Source: Cytophagales bacterium
GTDB taxonomy: Bacteria; Bacteroidota; Bacteroidia; Cytophagales; JAAEPT01
NCBI GenBank assembly: GCA_011524675.1
Contig: WTJX01000493.1
Coordinates: forward strand, 1 to 10,792
Length of the DNA: 10,792 bases
Reading direction: 5' to 3'
The notes beneath the pieces were generated by a model that was not told the origin of the DNA, searched no databases, and was given only the letters and a program-made list of their open reading frames with translations. Position numbers and translations under genes: made by a program. Of this stretch, positions 1 to 6,156 are shown piece after piece. Numbering within the stretch: position 1 is the stretch's first letter; every line of letters begins with the position of its first letter.

Positions 1-747
1 CACCACAGCCGTAGAACGCAATACACTCAATACCCAGTTATCTTTAACGAATTTTTCATCGATAGGAGCATTATCCGTATGACCTTCTACCGTTACCTTT
101 ATATCATCGTTACTTTGTATGACAGATGCAATTTTTCTTAGTACGGCATCTGCACTATCTTTTAGCTCATAACTTTCGGCAGTAAAAAGTATGTTGTCAG
201 ATAGATTAATCAAGATTGCAGTTTTATCTACTGTTACATCAACCCCTTTGTTTTCTATTTCATCTTTCAATGTTACTTTTAGGTTGGTAGATAATACAAG
301 CGTAGTAGAATCTACTCTTTGTTTGGTTGCTTGTTGCAAATAGATGTACTCTTCTTTTTGGGCTAACTTGTCAAGTGCCTTGGTCAAGTTTTTTGAAGCC
401 ATCGAACCCATATTCACCAACTTTTGTTTTTGATTTTTTCCTTCTTCAATGTTTGATCTTAAGAAATCTAAATCTTTTTCTAGTAATGCTATCTTACCTT
501 CATATTTAAGCTTATGAGCTTCATCTAAAGCTTTAGCAGTACTAAGGTCATTCTTATATTTATTTAATTCGGTTTTGGTTTCATCTAATTTTGCTTCTAA
601 TTCTTTAACTAACTTTTCTTTTTCTTTATACTGTGCTGTTTTACTATCGTATTTGTCATTCAGAGCATCATATGAGGTTTTGGAGACGATACATGAAGAC
701 ATAGATATTACTACAGCGAGTAGTATTAATTCTGATATTTTTTTCAT
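1..747 (-). CDS. OmpA-family lipoprotein, C-terminus beyond window (partial)
   Basis: Reading leftwards from an ATG at 747, the frame stays open for 249 codons to the window edge, so the C-terminus is missing. The N-terminus is a lipoprotein signal: Lys-Lys, a hydrophobic stretch, then Met-Ser-Ser-Cys with the lipidated Cys at residue 19. Residues 25-150 are rich in Lys, Glu and Leu and look like a coiled-coil stalk. From about residue 170 comes an OmpA-like peptidoglycan-binding domain, with a VEGHTDN motif and NWVLSVLRS near the edge carrying the expected Asp and Arg. The last 100 visible residues match the neighbouring paralogue at about 63 of 100 positions. Family knowledge suggests an outer-membrane lipoprotein that tethers the membrane to peptidoglycan. 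The terminator on its upstream side suggests it has its own promoter in 748-894, although I could not identify a convincing box there. Confidence 0.9.
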   Translation of the reverse strand, partial: MKKISELILLAVVISMSSCIVSKTSYDALNDKYDSKTAQYKEKEKLVKELEAKLDETKTELNKYKNDLSTAKALDEAHKLKYEGKIALLEKDLDFLRSNIEEGKNQKQKLVNMGSMASKNLTKALDKLAQKEEYIYLQQATKQRVDSTTLVLSTNLKVTLKDEIENKGVDVTVDKTAILINLSDNILFTAESYELKDSADAVLRKIASVIQSNDDIKVTVEGHTDNAPIDEKFVKDNWVLSVLRSTAVV

Positions 748-894
748 TACTAATTATTTTTTAGAAGGAAGTAATTTGTTTTTCTTACCACCTGCTTTCT
801 TTTTTATTACTCCAAGAGGAGAATAGAAAGGAAGGTGTATTGAATTATTTTTTAATGAAGTGAAAGTAAGTTGCTTAATGTATATAGACGACCT

Positions 895-940
895 ATAAAA
901 CAAAAGGCACAAAAAAAACATTTTGTACCTTTTGTTTTAT
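895..940 (-). terminator. Strong hairpin terminator between the two OmpA-type genes
   Basis: The arms 895-914 and 921-940 pair over 20 positions with a single C/A mismatch, around a six-base loop (915-920). The outer 13 base pairs are perfect. On the minus strand the hairpin begins 25 bases past the stop codon of the 965-1891 gene, and both arms contain A and T runs, so it could work in either direction. It should stop transcription before the next paralogue, which starts about 150 bases further on. This is inferred from the fold; there is no transcript evidence. Confidence 0.8.
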
Positions 941-964
941 GTATATTTCCGTTTAAGCGTTCTA

Positions 965-1891
965 CTATTCTTTAGGCTCTAAAAGATCGTAGAATTGATC
1001 AATTTTAGGAAGGATGATGATTCTAGTTCTTCTGTTTTTGGACTTACCTTCTGGCGAATCATTAGGTACTAAGGCATTATATTGCCCTCTACCCGCAGCA
1101 ATCAACCTGTTAGGGTCAACATTGTGCTTATGTTGTAATGCTTTTACTACAGCCGCAGAACGTAATACACTCAATTCCCAGTTGTCTTTCACACAAGCTT
1201 TGTTGATAGGGTCATTGTCAGTATATCCTTCTACCATTACTTCGATGTCATCTTTTTCTTTGACTATCTTAGCAATTTTTTCTAATACGGCATCAGCTCT
1301 GTCAGTGATTTTGTAGCTACCCGAAGTAAACAACATTTTGTCTGTTAGGTTAATAAATACCACCGTTTTGTCCACTTTCACATCTACATCTTTGTCTTCT
1401 ATACCATCCTTTAAGACTGTCTTTAAGTTAAAAGATAGTGCTAAGTTGAGAGAGTCATTTTTGTTCTTTGCAGCTTGTAACAGATAAATATACTCTTCTT
1501 TTTCAGCTAATTTATCTAACGTTTTATTCATAGCCTTAGAAGCTTGTTCATTCATCTCCACTAAAGCAGCCGCTTGACTTCCTTTTTCTTTAGATGCTTC
1601 TTTCAAAAATTCTAATTGATCTTCAAACATCTTTACTTTTTCATCACAAGCAGATTCTTTCACAGTACTAGATGCTTCTAAACTACTCAGTTTACTGTTA
1701 CATAAGCTTAACTCATCTTTACTTTTTTCTAGTTTTTCTCTCAATTGTTTTACCAATATTTCACTTTCTTTGTGTTGTTCCTTTTTCTCTTCATATTTTT
1801 TATTTAAGGCTTCATACGTTCTTTTAGAGACGATACAAGAAGACATAAATACAACCAAACTAATCAATACTAACTTCGATATTCTTTTCAT
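965..1891 (-). CDS. OmpA-family lipoprotein with coiled-coil stalk
   Basis: This gene encodes a complete 308-residue protein. It has a lipoprotein signal with Met-Ser-Ser-Cys (Cys19), then a charged, probably coiled-coil region at about 25-150, then an OmpA C-terminal domain at about 170-296. The domain shows LFTSGSY at 187-193, GYTDN at 222-226 with the family's peptidoglycan-contacting Asp225, NWELSVLRSAAVV with Arg244, and the closing NRRTRIIILPK. A tail of about 12 residues follows. The position after Cys19 is not Asp, which fits outer-membrane sorting. The likely role is linking the outer membrane to peptidoglycan in the periplasm. It is a tandem paralogue of the gene to its left, and both have the lipid Cys at exactly residue 19, so recent local duplication is likely. 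The ATG at 1891 is chosen because the signal peptide starts there. The stop is followed by a strong hairpin terminator. Confidence 0.93.
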   Translation of the reverse strand: MKRISKLVLISLVVFMSSCIVSKRTYEALNKKYEEKKEQHKESEILVKQLREKLEKSKDELSLCNSKLSSLEASSTVKESACDEKVKMFEDQLEFLKEASKEKGSQAAALVEMNEQASKAMNKTLDKLAEKEEYIYLLQAAKNKNDSLNLALSFNLKTVLKDGIEDKDVDVKVDKTVVFINLTDKMLFTSGSYKITDRADAVLEKIAKIVKEKDDIEVMVEGYTDNDPINKACVKDNWELSVLRSAAVVKALQHKHNVDPNRLIAAGRGQYNALVPNDSPEGKSKNRRTRIIILPKIDQFYDLLEPKE

Positions 1892-2090
1892 TGTTAACTA
1901 TTTTAATAAACACCCTAATTCAATAACACAACTACCCGTAATTTATTGCATTTGGATTGGCTAAAATAACAATAATAAAATTAATCTAACAGCATACACA
2001 GCCTAAAAAGTGCTTTATTTTTGGCTAAGGCCAAATTCTAAGTTGGAAATTATAACTTTAGTCTAGTCTTATGGTTAGTAAAGGGATAAA

Positions 2091-2217
2091 AAGGCTTTGT
2101 ACAACTAATATTTTATGTTTAGTCAAGGCTTTCAAAATTTTAAGACCGCAGGTTACCGATTGTATATGAGGATTTTAAAATTTTGTATAACACCGAAAAA
2201 GTGCAAAAGATGGTTTT
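2091..2217 (+). repeat. Dispersed structured repeat, copy 1 (right end decayed)
   Basis: This copy aligns without any gap to 7386-7512. Over the first 120 bases, 108 are identical. It begins with AAGGCTTTGTACAAC, which corresponds to the left terminal inverted repeat of the other copy. The internal inverted repeat is kept: the arms at 2133-2147 and 2170-2185 pair like those at 7428-7442 and 7465-7480, and one A-to-G change still permits G-U pairing in RNA. Past about 2217 the right terminal repeat is absent and an unrelated palindrome takes its place. It is therefore probably an old copy that has lost one end. It lies 142 bases upstream of the start at 2359. Confidence 0.85.
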
Positions 2218-2236
2218 TCACTTATTCAATAAGTGA
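2218..2236. repeat. Perfect 19-base palindrome
   Basis: TCACTTATTCAATAAGTGA reads as two 9-base arms around a central C. It sits exactly where copy 1 of the dispersed repeat loses similarity to the complete copy. It could be an operator-like site or a scar of whatever removed the repeat end. No T run follows, so it is not a typical intrinsic terminator. Confidence 0.5.
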
Positions 2237-2358
2237 TTTTGGACAACTACTTATACTATAAAACCTTACGAAAAGCAAAAGGCTATTATTTGTAATTTAT
2301 TTTTTGTTATTTGTAGTGTTTGTCAAAAGAAATGTCAGTATAAGTATCACCCTACCAA

Positions 2359-2760
2359 ATGAATCAATCCAAAAAAATAGTAGTACTACTCAACTTTTTC
2401 TTTTTTTTAGGTTTTCTTTTTTACAATTGTGAAGGAGATACGATTGACACAGCATTAGAGATGAGCTGTGATTCTACGAATATCACCTACCTTACCAATG
2501 TAAAAGCCATTTTAGAAACCAATTGTGGCAGTACTCAAAATAACTGCCATTTTAATGGAGCGGCAAAAGCAAGCTATAGTTTTGAGGATTATAATGCAAG
2601 CAAAACATCCATTCAGAATGCGCCGACAACACTTATTTGTAGTATTAGGCATAGTGCAGGTTGTATGACAATGCCCAATAGAAATGATCCTTCAATAAAG
2701 CTATCCGAAGAAGACATAGTAACCATAGAGCAATGGATATGCTTAGGTTATGCGGAATAA
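2359..2760 (+). CDS. Small exported cytochrome-c-like protein with CX6CH motif
   Basis: The 133-residue product has a Lys-Lys start and a strongly hydrophobic segment (7-22) ending in Tyr-Asn-Cys24. It is probably a lipoprotein with a loose lipobox, though an ordinary signal peptide is possible. The mature part follows the layout of a mono-heme c-type domain: a helix before Cys56, then Cys63-His64 where a heme motif is expected, Met105-Pro106 as a candidate axial ligand, and a final helix with LSEEDIVTIEQWI at 115-127. The spacing is CX6CH rather than the usual CX2CH, so covalent heme attachment is uncertain. Other cysteines at 37, 94, 102 and 128 could form disulfides. The gene precedes a DUF5777-type barrel by 67 bases and a diheme cytochrome further on, all on the same strand, which supports a redox role. 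If the motif does not bind heme, it would be a cysteine-rich protein with a cytochrome-derived fold. Confidence 0.75.
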   Translation: MNQSKKIVVLLNFFFFLGFLFYNCEGDTIDTALEMSCDSTNITYLTNVKAILETNCGSTQNNCHFNGAAKASYSFEDYNASKTSIQNAPTTLICSIRHSAGCMTMPNRNDPSIKLSEEDIVTIEQWICLGYAE

Positions 2761-2784
2761 TCAGTAAATAATCCCACATTCAAC

Positions 2785-2816
2785 TTGAACACCTGAATAC
2801 TTGAACACTCGAACAC
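2785..2816 (+). repeat. Four tandem octamers before the DUF5777-type gene
   Basis: Four consecutive 8-base units follow the pattern NYGAAYAC: TTGAACAC, CTGAATAC, TTGAACAC and TCGAACAC. They are preceded by CAAC and followed by ATTTTAAA. The start codon of the next gene lies 11 bases after the array. The same cassette with five units sits before the gene at 3926, also with 11 bases to its ATG. Because the unit is 8 bases long, a change in unit number would alter promoter-to-start spacing. Confidence 0.85.
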
Positions 2817-2827
2817 ATTTTAAATAC

Positions 2828-3685
2828 ATGAAGATCAATATACTACTCATATTATTGCTTACCATACAATCATTAGAAGCAAAAAAACTATTTGAGTCAA
2901 CACGTATTGTTAATGCACATTCCACAGAAATATTAGGAAACGGGATTTTAGATTTTAGGATTACACACAAATTTGGAGACATCGCAGGTACTAGCGGAGG
3001 CTTTCACACCCTCTATGGTTTAGACAATGCTTCCGACATTCGTATTGCCTTTGAATATGGTGTAAGTAATAAAGTCAACTTAGGGGTAGGAAGGAGTAAA
3101 GGCGTTTTTATTCCAGAACTCTTTGATGGTTTTGTGAAATATGCTCCCTTTACACAGGGAGAGAAGAATTTAGTTTCACTTACTTGGCTTTCTAATATAG
3201 CACTCTCTGCAGCCCAAAAATCTACTATCGAAAATACCCTTACTTCTTTTGAGCGTACAAGTCAACGGCTTTCATATTTTCATCAATTGCTTTTGGCAAG
3301 GAAAGTCAACGATTGGCTCAGTTTACAAAGCATGTCTTTATATTCATATCGGCAGTTAGTTTTCGATACAGACCAAAACCACCTTTTTAGTACAGGGCTA
3401 GGCGCAAGGCTTCGACTGTCCAAAGTTGTAGCATTACTCTTTGATTATTACTATGTTTTTGCCAATAATAGCCGTTCATTCCAAACATCCAGTCGCCCCA
3501 CAAATCCATGGGGCATAGGCGTAGAAATAAATACAGGGGCACATACCTTTTTCATTAATGTGAGTAATGCACAAGGAGTAACCGAAAACGAATTTATTCC
3601 TTATACACGTTCAAACATCAATAGGGGAGAGTATCGACTAGGGTTTACTATTTCTAGACCTTTTAGACTGGCAAAAAAGAAATAA
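2828..3685 (+). CDS. DUF5777-family outer-membrane beta-barrel protein
   Basis: The 285-residue protein begins with a clean signal peptide, probably cleaved after Ala18. The mature chain alternates polar and hydrophobic residues as in a beta-barrel. The stretch at about 43-91 (FRITHKFGDI, then GGFHTLYGLDNASDIR, then GVGRSK) and the closing GEYRLGFTISR are the conserved features I recognise for the Bacteroidota DUF5777 family. The function of that family is not established; members are often found next to c-type cytochrome genes, as here. The frame extends nine codons upstream to a TTG inside the octamer array. The ATG at 2828 is preferred because the signal peptide begins there. It probably shares a transcript with the gene at 2359, although the octamer array lies between them. 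Confidence 0.85.
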   Translation: MKINILLILLLTIQSLEAKKLFESTRIVNAHSTEILGNGILDFRITHKFGDIAGTSGGFHTLYGLDNASDIRIAFEYGVSNKVNLGVGRSKGVFIPELFDGFVKYAPFTQGEKNLVSLTWLSNIALSAAQKSTIENTLTSFERTSQRLSYFHQLLLARKVNDWLSLQSMSLYSYRQLVFDTDQNHLFSTGLGARLRLSKVVALLFDYYYVFANNSRSFQTSSRPTNPWGIGVEINTGAHTFFINVSNAQGVTENEFIPYTRSNINRGEYRLGFTISRPFRLAKKK

Positions 3686-3694
3686 GTCAACAGG

Positions 3695-3729
3695 GTTAAA
3701 GGTTGAACGTTAAAAGTTGAAGGTTGAGT
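3695..3729 (+). repeat. Five tandem heptamers (GTTRAAN type)
   Basis: Directly after the DUF5777-type gene are five consecutive 7-base units: GTTAAAG, GTTGAAC, GTTAAAA, GTTGAAG and GTTGAGT. The array starts nine bases past the stop codon. It shares a TTGAA core with the octamer arrays nearby but has a different period. The rest of the 240-base gap (3730-3874) shows no gene and no clear promoter. Confidence 0.75.
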
Positions 3730-3874
3730 CTAACTCATAAGTCAATGCTTATAACGTAAAACGTATATATACACACTATACCATCATGTCAAAGGTCAAA
3801 TGTGGCGTTAATACCGATAGTCAAGCGTATGGTTAAAACATATATAACATGCTGAATAAAAGATAGTTATCAAC

Positions 3875-3914
3875 TTGAATACATGAACACATGAACACTT
3901 GAACACTCGAATAC
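3875..3914 (+). repeat. Five tandem octamers before the diheme cytochrome gene
   Basis: Five 8-base units occur here: TTGAATAC, ATGAACAC (twice), TTGAACAC and TCGAATAC. They are flanked by CAAC before and ATTTTAAA after, as in the array at 2785-2816, and the array ends 11 bases before the ATG at 3926. The first and last units match in type between the two arrays, and the difference is one internal unit. This suggests a duplicated cassette with slipped-strand copy change. Confidence 0.85.
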
Positions 3915-3925
3915 ATTTTAAACTC

Positions 3926-4828
3926 ATGAAAAAATATATAGTCTTTTTCTCACTACCTCTATTTGTTTTTCTTTTTTCTTTTTATAGAGAGTCTAAAAGA
4001 GTCATAACGTTAATGTTTGAAAATGGCTATCAAAAGCCAGTACACTACATAGAAAAGCTAGATCCTCAGATGGTAAAAGAAGGAGAAAGTCTAGTGAAAA
4101 CAGGATATGGCATCATCCACAAGAAAAACAAACCTATTTCACTTCATTTTGATTGTACACACTGCCATCAGCTAACGGTTACAAGTAAAAAGAAATTACC
4201 TGCATCAACTTTATACGGCGTTGTCAATCGGATAAGCTGGTATAATGACGATTATGTACTCAAATACGGTGAAGGGATTAAAGTAGGTAGAGCCTCTTTG
4301 CGCAATGCCATTCAGTTTTGTGCGCAAGAATGTGCACAAGGCAGAAAACTCGAGGACAATGAAGTAGAAGCAATATTGCATTATCTGTGGTCTTTAGAGT
4401 TAAAAACTACAGACCTTGATACACAAACTCAAAAAGTAATCTCCTCTCAAGAAATCAAGCTAGAGATACTCAAACAATCACCATTTTTTTATAGTAAAGC
4501 AAGTTTTATAAACCCAACACACGCTAGAGAACAGGTACAAAAGTTAAAAGGAAATCCACAAGCAGGGCATGAAATATATGTGGAGGGGTGTATGAGTTGT
4601 CATAAACAAGGAGGGGTAACTAGTTTTTTATTAGACGAAAGTCTCATTTCACGAAGGTTTTTAGAGAGGAACTTAGATAAGGATAATAAGTATAACGTAT
4701 ACAAAGCAGTATATGAAGGTACGTGGGCAAAAGCAGGTTATAGACCGTATATGCCTAGATACACTAAAGAAAATATGACTTTTCAAGAAATGGCAGACTT
4801 GATAGCATACATCAAATCTGCCAGATGA
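3926..4828 (+). CDS. Diheme c-type cytochrome
   Basis: The 300-residue protein has an N-terminal hydrophobic segment (about 4-19) that may be a signal peptide or an uncleaved anchor. It carries two canonical heme-binding motifs, CTHCH at 77-81 and CMSCH at 222-226. In the second domain, Met276-Pro277 (RPYMPRY) followed by a final helix (AYIKS) is the usual axial ligand arrangement. In the first domain the matching stretch, about 126-158, reads RNAIQFCAQECAQGR and then the helix EVEAILHYLWSL, with no obvious Met. The first heme may therefore use another ligand. The expected location is periplasmic or membrane-attached, with electron transfer as the role; the partner is unknown. The ATG at 3926 is chosen over an in-frame TTG nine codons upstream, which lies in the octamer repeat. 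It probably works with the barrel and the small cytochrome-like protein upstream. Confidence 0.9.
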   Translation: MKKYIVFFSLPLFVFLFSFYRESKRVITLMFENGYQKPVHYIEKLDPQMVKEGESLVKTGYGIIHKKNKPISLHFDCTHCHQLTVTSKKKLPASTLYGVVNRISWYNDDYVLKYGEGIKVGRASLRNAIQFCAQECAQGRKLEDNEVEAILHYLWSLELKTTDLDTQTQKVISSQEIKLEILKQSPFFYSKASFINPTHAREQVQKLKGNPQAGHEIYVEGCMSCHKQGGVTSFLLDESLISRRFLERNLDKDNKYNVYKAVYEGTWAKAGYRPYMPRYTKENMTFQEMADLIAYIKSAR

Positions 4829-4879
4829 GGCATGATTTCATTCCCCGAAAGGGAAAAAATATGCTTCAAAGGGTTAAAG

Positions 4880-4918
4880 AAGGCTTTGCATAACTACTTA
4901 GGACTAAGGTAATGCCTT
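4880..4918. repeat. Short terminal-only relative of the dispersed repeat
   Basis: AAGGCTTTGCATAACTA matches the left end of the complete element at 7386 (16 of 17 bases). The segment ends with ATGCCTT, a shortened version of the right inverted end. With its flanking bases it forms an imperfect hairpin (AGAAGG/CCTTCT plus CAT/ATG with a bulge) around a near-palindrome, TACTTAGGACTAAGGTA. No clear target duplication is seen. It lies between two convergent genes and ends nine bases before the stop codon at 4927, so it may also act as a weak transcription barrier. Confidence 0.55.
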
Positions 4919-4926
4919 CTAATATG

Positions 4927-5262
4927 CTAGTCCTGTAAATCTTGGTCAAGTATGTCTTGTCTGAAGGTGCTATTAACAGAAGTTTTAGACCAACGTTTCC
5001 TTTGGTACTTGCTTAGTAACCAACAAGATAAAATACCAAAAGGAATAGCTATGAGTCCTATAACAAGATTGTTTAGGTTATCTATATAATTTGGCTTTAC
5101 AAGAGCTATTACAACTCCTAAGGATAATGAAAAAAGTATCATACCTCCATAATACACAATAACACCCAAAACAGCATATCCAAAAGGAGGGCTTTTTTCA
5201 AACTCCTGCGCAAGTTTATAAAAATGTTTACCTATCGAAAATATTAAAATTAAACCAATCAT
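4927..5262 (-). CDS. Small membrane protein of unknown function
   Basis: The 111-residue product starts with ATG at 5262. It has a short hydrophobic start (2-10), then an amphipathic stretch with several Lys and Glu (11-25), two clear membrane helices at about 27-52 and 64-84, and a charged, probably cytoplasmic tail of some 25 residues (basic at first, then ending in DQDLQD). Gly- and Tyr-rich FGYAVLGVIVYYGG marks the first main helix. I recognise no named domain. The gene follows cdsA on the same strand after a 66-base gap without a convincing terminator, so co-transcription is likely. A membrane-related role is the most that can be inferred. Confidence 0.75.
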   Translation of the reverse strand: MIGLILIFSIGKHFYKLAQEFEKSPPFGYAVLGVIVYYGGMILFSLSLGVVIALVKPNYIDNLNNLVIGLIAIPFGILSCWLLSKYQRKRWSKTSVNSTFRQDILDQDLQD

Positions 5263-5328
5263 AACGTTCTATATTTTTTTCTTTTTCCCTTTTGGGTAAT
5301 AAAATCAAGCCTAGCCTCTACTACAACC

Positions 5329-6156
5329 TTAAATATGCCCTAAGTTTTCAAGTAAAAGCATTGTGATGCTATAAAAACTAGCAGCCATCAAAAAACCATC
5401 GAAACGATCTAAAAAACCACCATGTCCAGGTAATATACTGCCAGTATCTTTTAAATCAATGTTACGTTTCATTTGAGAAACCAATAAATCACCAAAAGTG
5501 CCACATATAGAAACAAGTACGGCATACACAATGCATTCAAAAAAAGTAAAGAAACTAAAAGCGTTGCTAAACAAAAATACACTTACAAAGCATAATAAAC
5601 AGCCTCCTAGCGTACCTTCCCACGTTTTGCCAGGCGAAACATTAGGGATCATCTTATGTTTTCCGAAGAACTTACCCGCGAAGTAAGCCCCACTATCAAA
5701 GGCCCAAATCATGATAAATAAAGCAATTACAATTCGCCAATCATAGGTGTCTTCATATACAGATGTTTTAGCCATGAGTATAACAGGAACAAGAGTATAG
5801 ATCAAGCCCAGTACAGTCGAAGAAATTGTAGCTACGATATTTTGGTTTTCTTTTATCAATTCCATACAAGCTGTGAGGAATAATATGAAAAGAAGAACCC
5901 ACTCAATATCAAACTGGAAAAACAAGTTCAAAAGCAAGAGCAACACTCCTAATAAAGTAGAAAAAAGGTTAGGGTTAAGTTTAGACTTTTTAGCTATGTT
6001 GTAATATTCCCAAAGACAACCAACGCCAATAAGCAAAAGCATGAAGAAAGCGGTATATTGATGTATCACTAACAAGAATATAACGGCTGCGCCTCCAAAT
6101 ATACCTGTAATTAGTCTAGGTAATAAACTATTCCATTTCTTTGTTTTCTCTTTCAT
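5329..6156 (-). CDS. cdsA: Phosphatidate cytidylyltransferase
   Basis: CdsA makes CDP-diacylglycerol from CTP and phosphatidic acid, the precursor of the major anionic phospholipids and of phosphatidylethanolamine, in the inner membrane. The 275-residue protein has many hydrophobic helices and ends with the family signature at 227-253: SQMKR, then LKDTGS, then LPGHGGFLDRFD. This includes Lys236-Asp237, the HGG at 245-247, and Asp250, Arg251 and Asp253, which bind metal and substrate. SPGKTWEG at 174-181 and the acidic sites Asp154 (AFDSGAYFAG) and Asp223 (FGD) are also typical. Length is normal for the family. The ATG at 6156 lies 29 bases inside the upstream CPBP gene, and no later Met would keep the first helix, so the two genes overlap and are probably translationally coupled. 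Confidence 0.96.
   Translation of the reverse strand: MKEKTKKWNSLLPRLITGIFGGAAVIFLLVIHQYTAFFMLLLIGVGCLWEYYNIAKKSKLNPNLFSTLLGVLLLLLNLFFQFDIEWVLLFILFLTACMELIKENQNIVATISSTVLGLIYTLVPVILMAKTSVYEDTYDWRIVIALFIMIWAFDSGAYFAGKFFGKHKMIPNVSPGKTWEGTLGGCLLCFVSVFLFSNAFSFFTFFECIVYAVLVSICGTFGDLLVSQMKRNIDLKDTGSILPGHGGFLDRFDGFLMAASFYSITMLLLENLGHI

Larger units (their letters stand above)
1892..2358. other. 467-base intergenic region between divergent genes
   Basis: No credible coding sequence was seen here. The region should contain the leftward promoter of the OmpA-type gene at 965-1891 and a rightward promoter for the gene at 2359. A weak candidate for the latter is TTTG at 2289-2292 followed by TAGTGTTTG at 2314-2322, which resembles the Bacteroidota TTTG / TAnnTTTG pair but has one extra base inside the -7 box. 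A small 6-bp hairpin (TTTGGC/GCCAAA) lies at 2020-2035. Most of 2091-2217 is a dispersed repeat copy, followed by a perfect palindrome at 2218-2236. The stretch 2239-2250 again resembles the first bases of the repeat, suggesting a second broken remnant. Confidence 0.6.

Noticed and set aside
754..852. Minus-strand open frame of about 32 codons ending in a Lys-rich tail, upstream of the left OmpA-type gene
   Set aside because: It contains no ATG, GTG or TTG after the preceding in-frame stop, and nothing resembling it precedes the paralogue at 1891.
327..1316. Plus-strand open frames inside the OmpA-type genes (such as 327-509, 575-826 and 1014-1316)
   Set aside because: They are antisense to well-supported lipoprotein genes and consist of Phe/Ser/Leu-rich shadow sequence without domain features.
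2801..2827. N-terminal extension of the DUF5777-type protein from a TTG in the octamer array
   Set aside because: The signal peptide begins at the ATG at 2828. The parallel nine-codon extension before 3926 comes from the same repeat cassette and so is not independent evidence of coding.
2785..3914. The octamer arrays as a CRISPR array
   Set aside because: Units are eight bases with no spacers and no cas genes nearby.
4840..4858. Short hairpin TTCCC-CGAAA-GGGAA after the diheme cytochrome gene as its terminator
   Set aside because: The stem is only five base pairs and is followed by A residues rather than T residues on the plus strand. Termination there is possible but not supported.
5498..5686. 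Plus-strand 62-codon frame within cdsA
   Set aside because: It is antisense to the conserved CdsA catalytic region and has no recognisable protein features.
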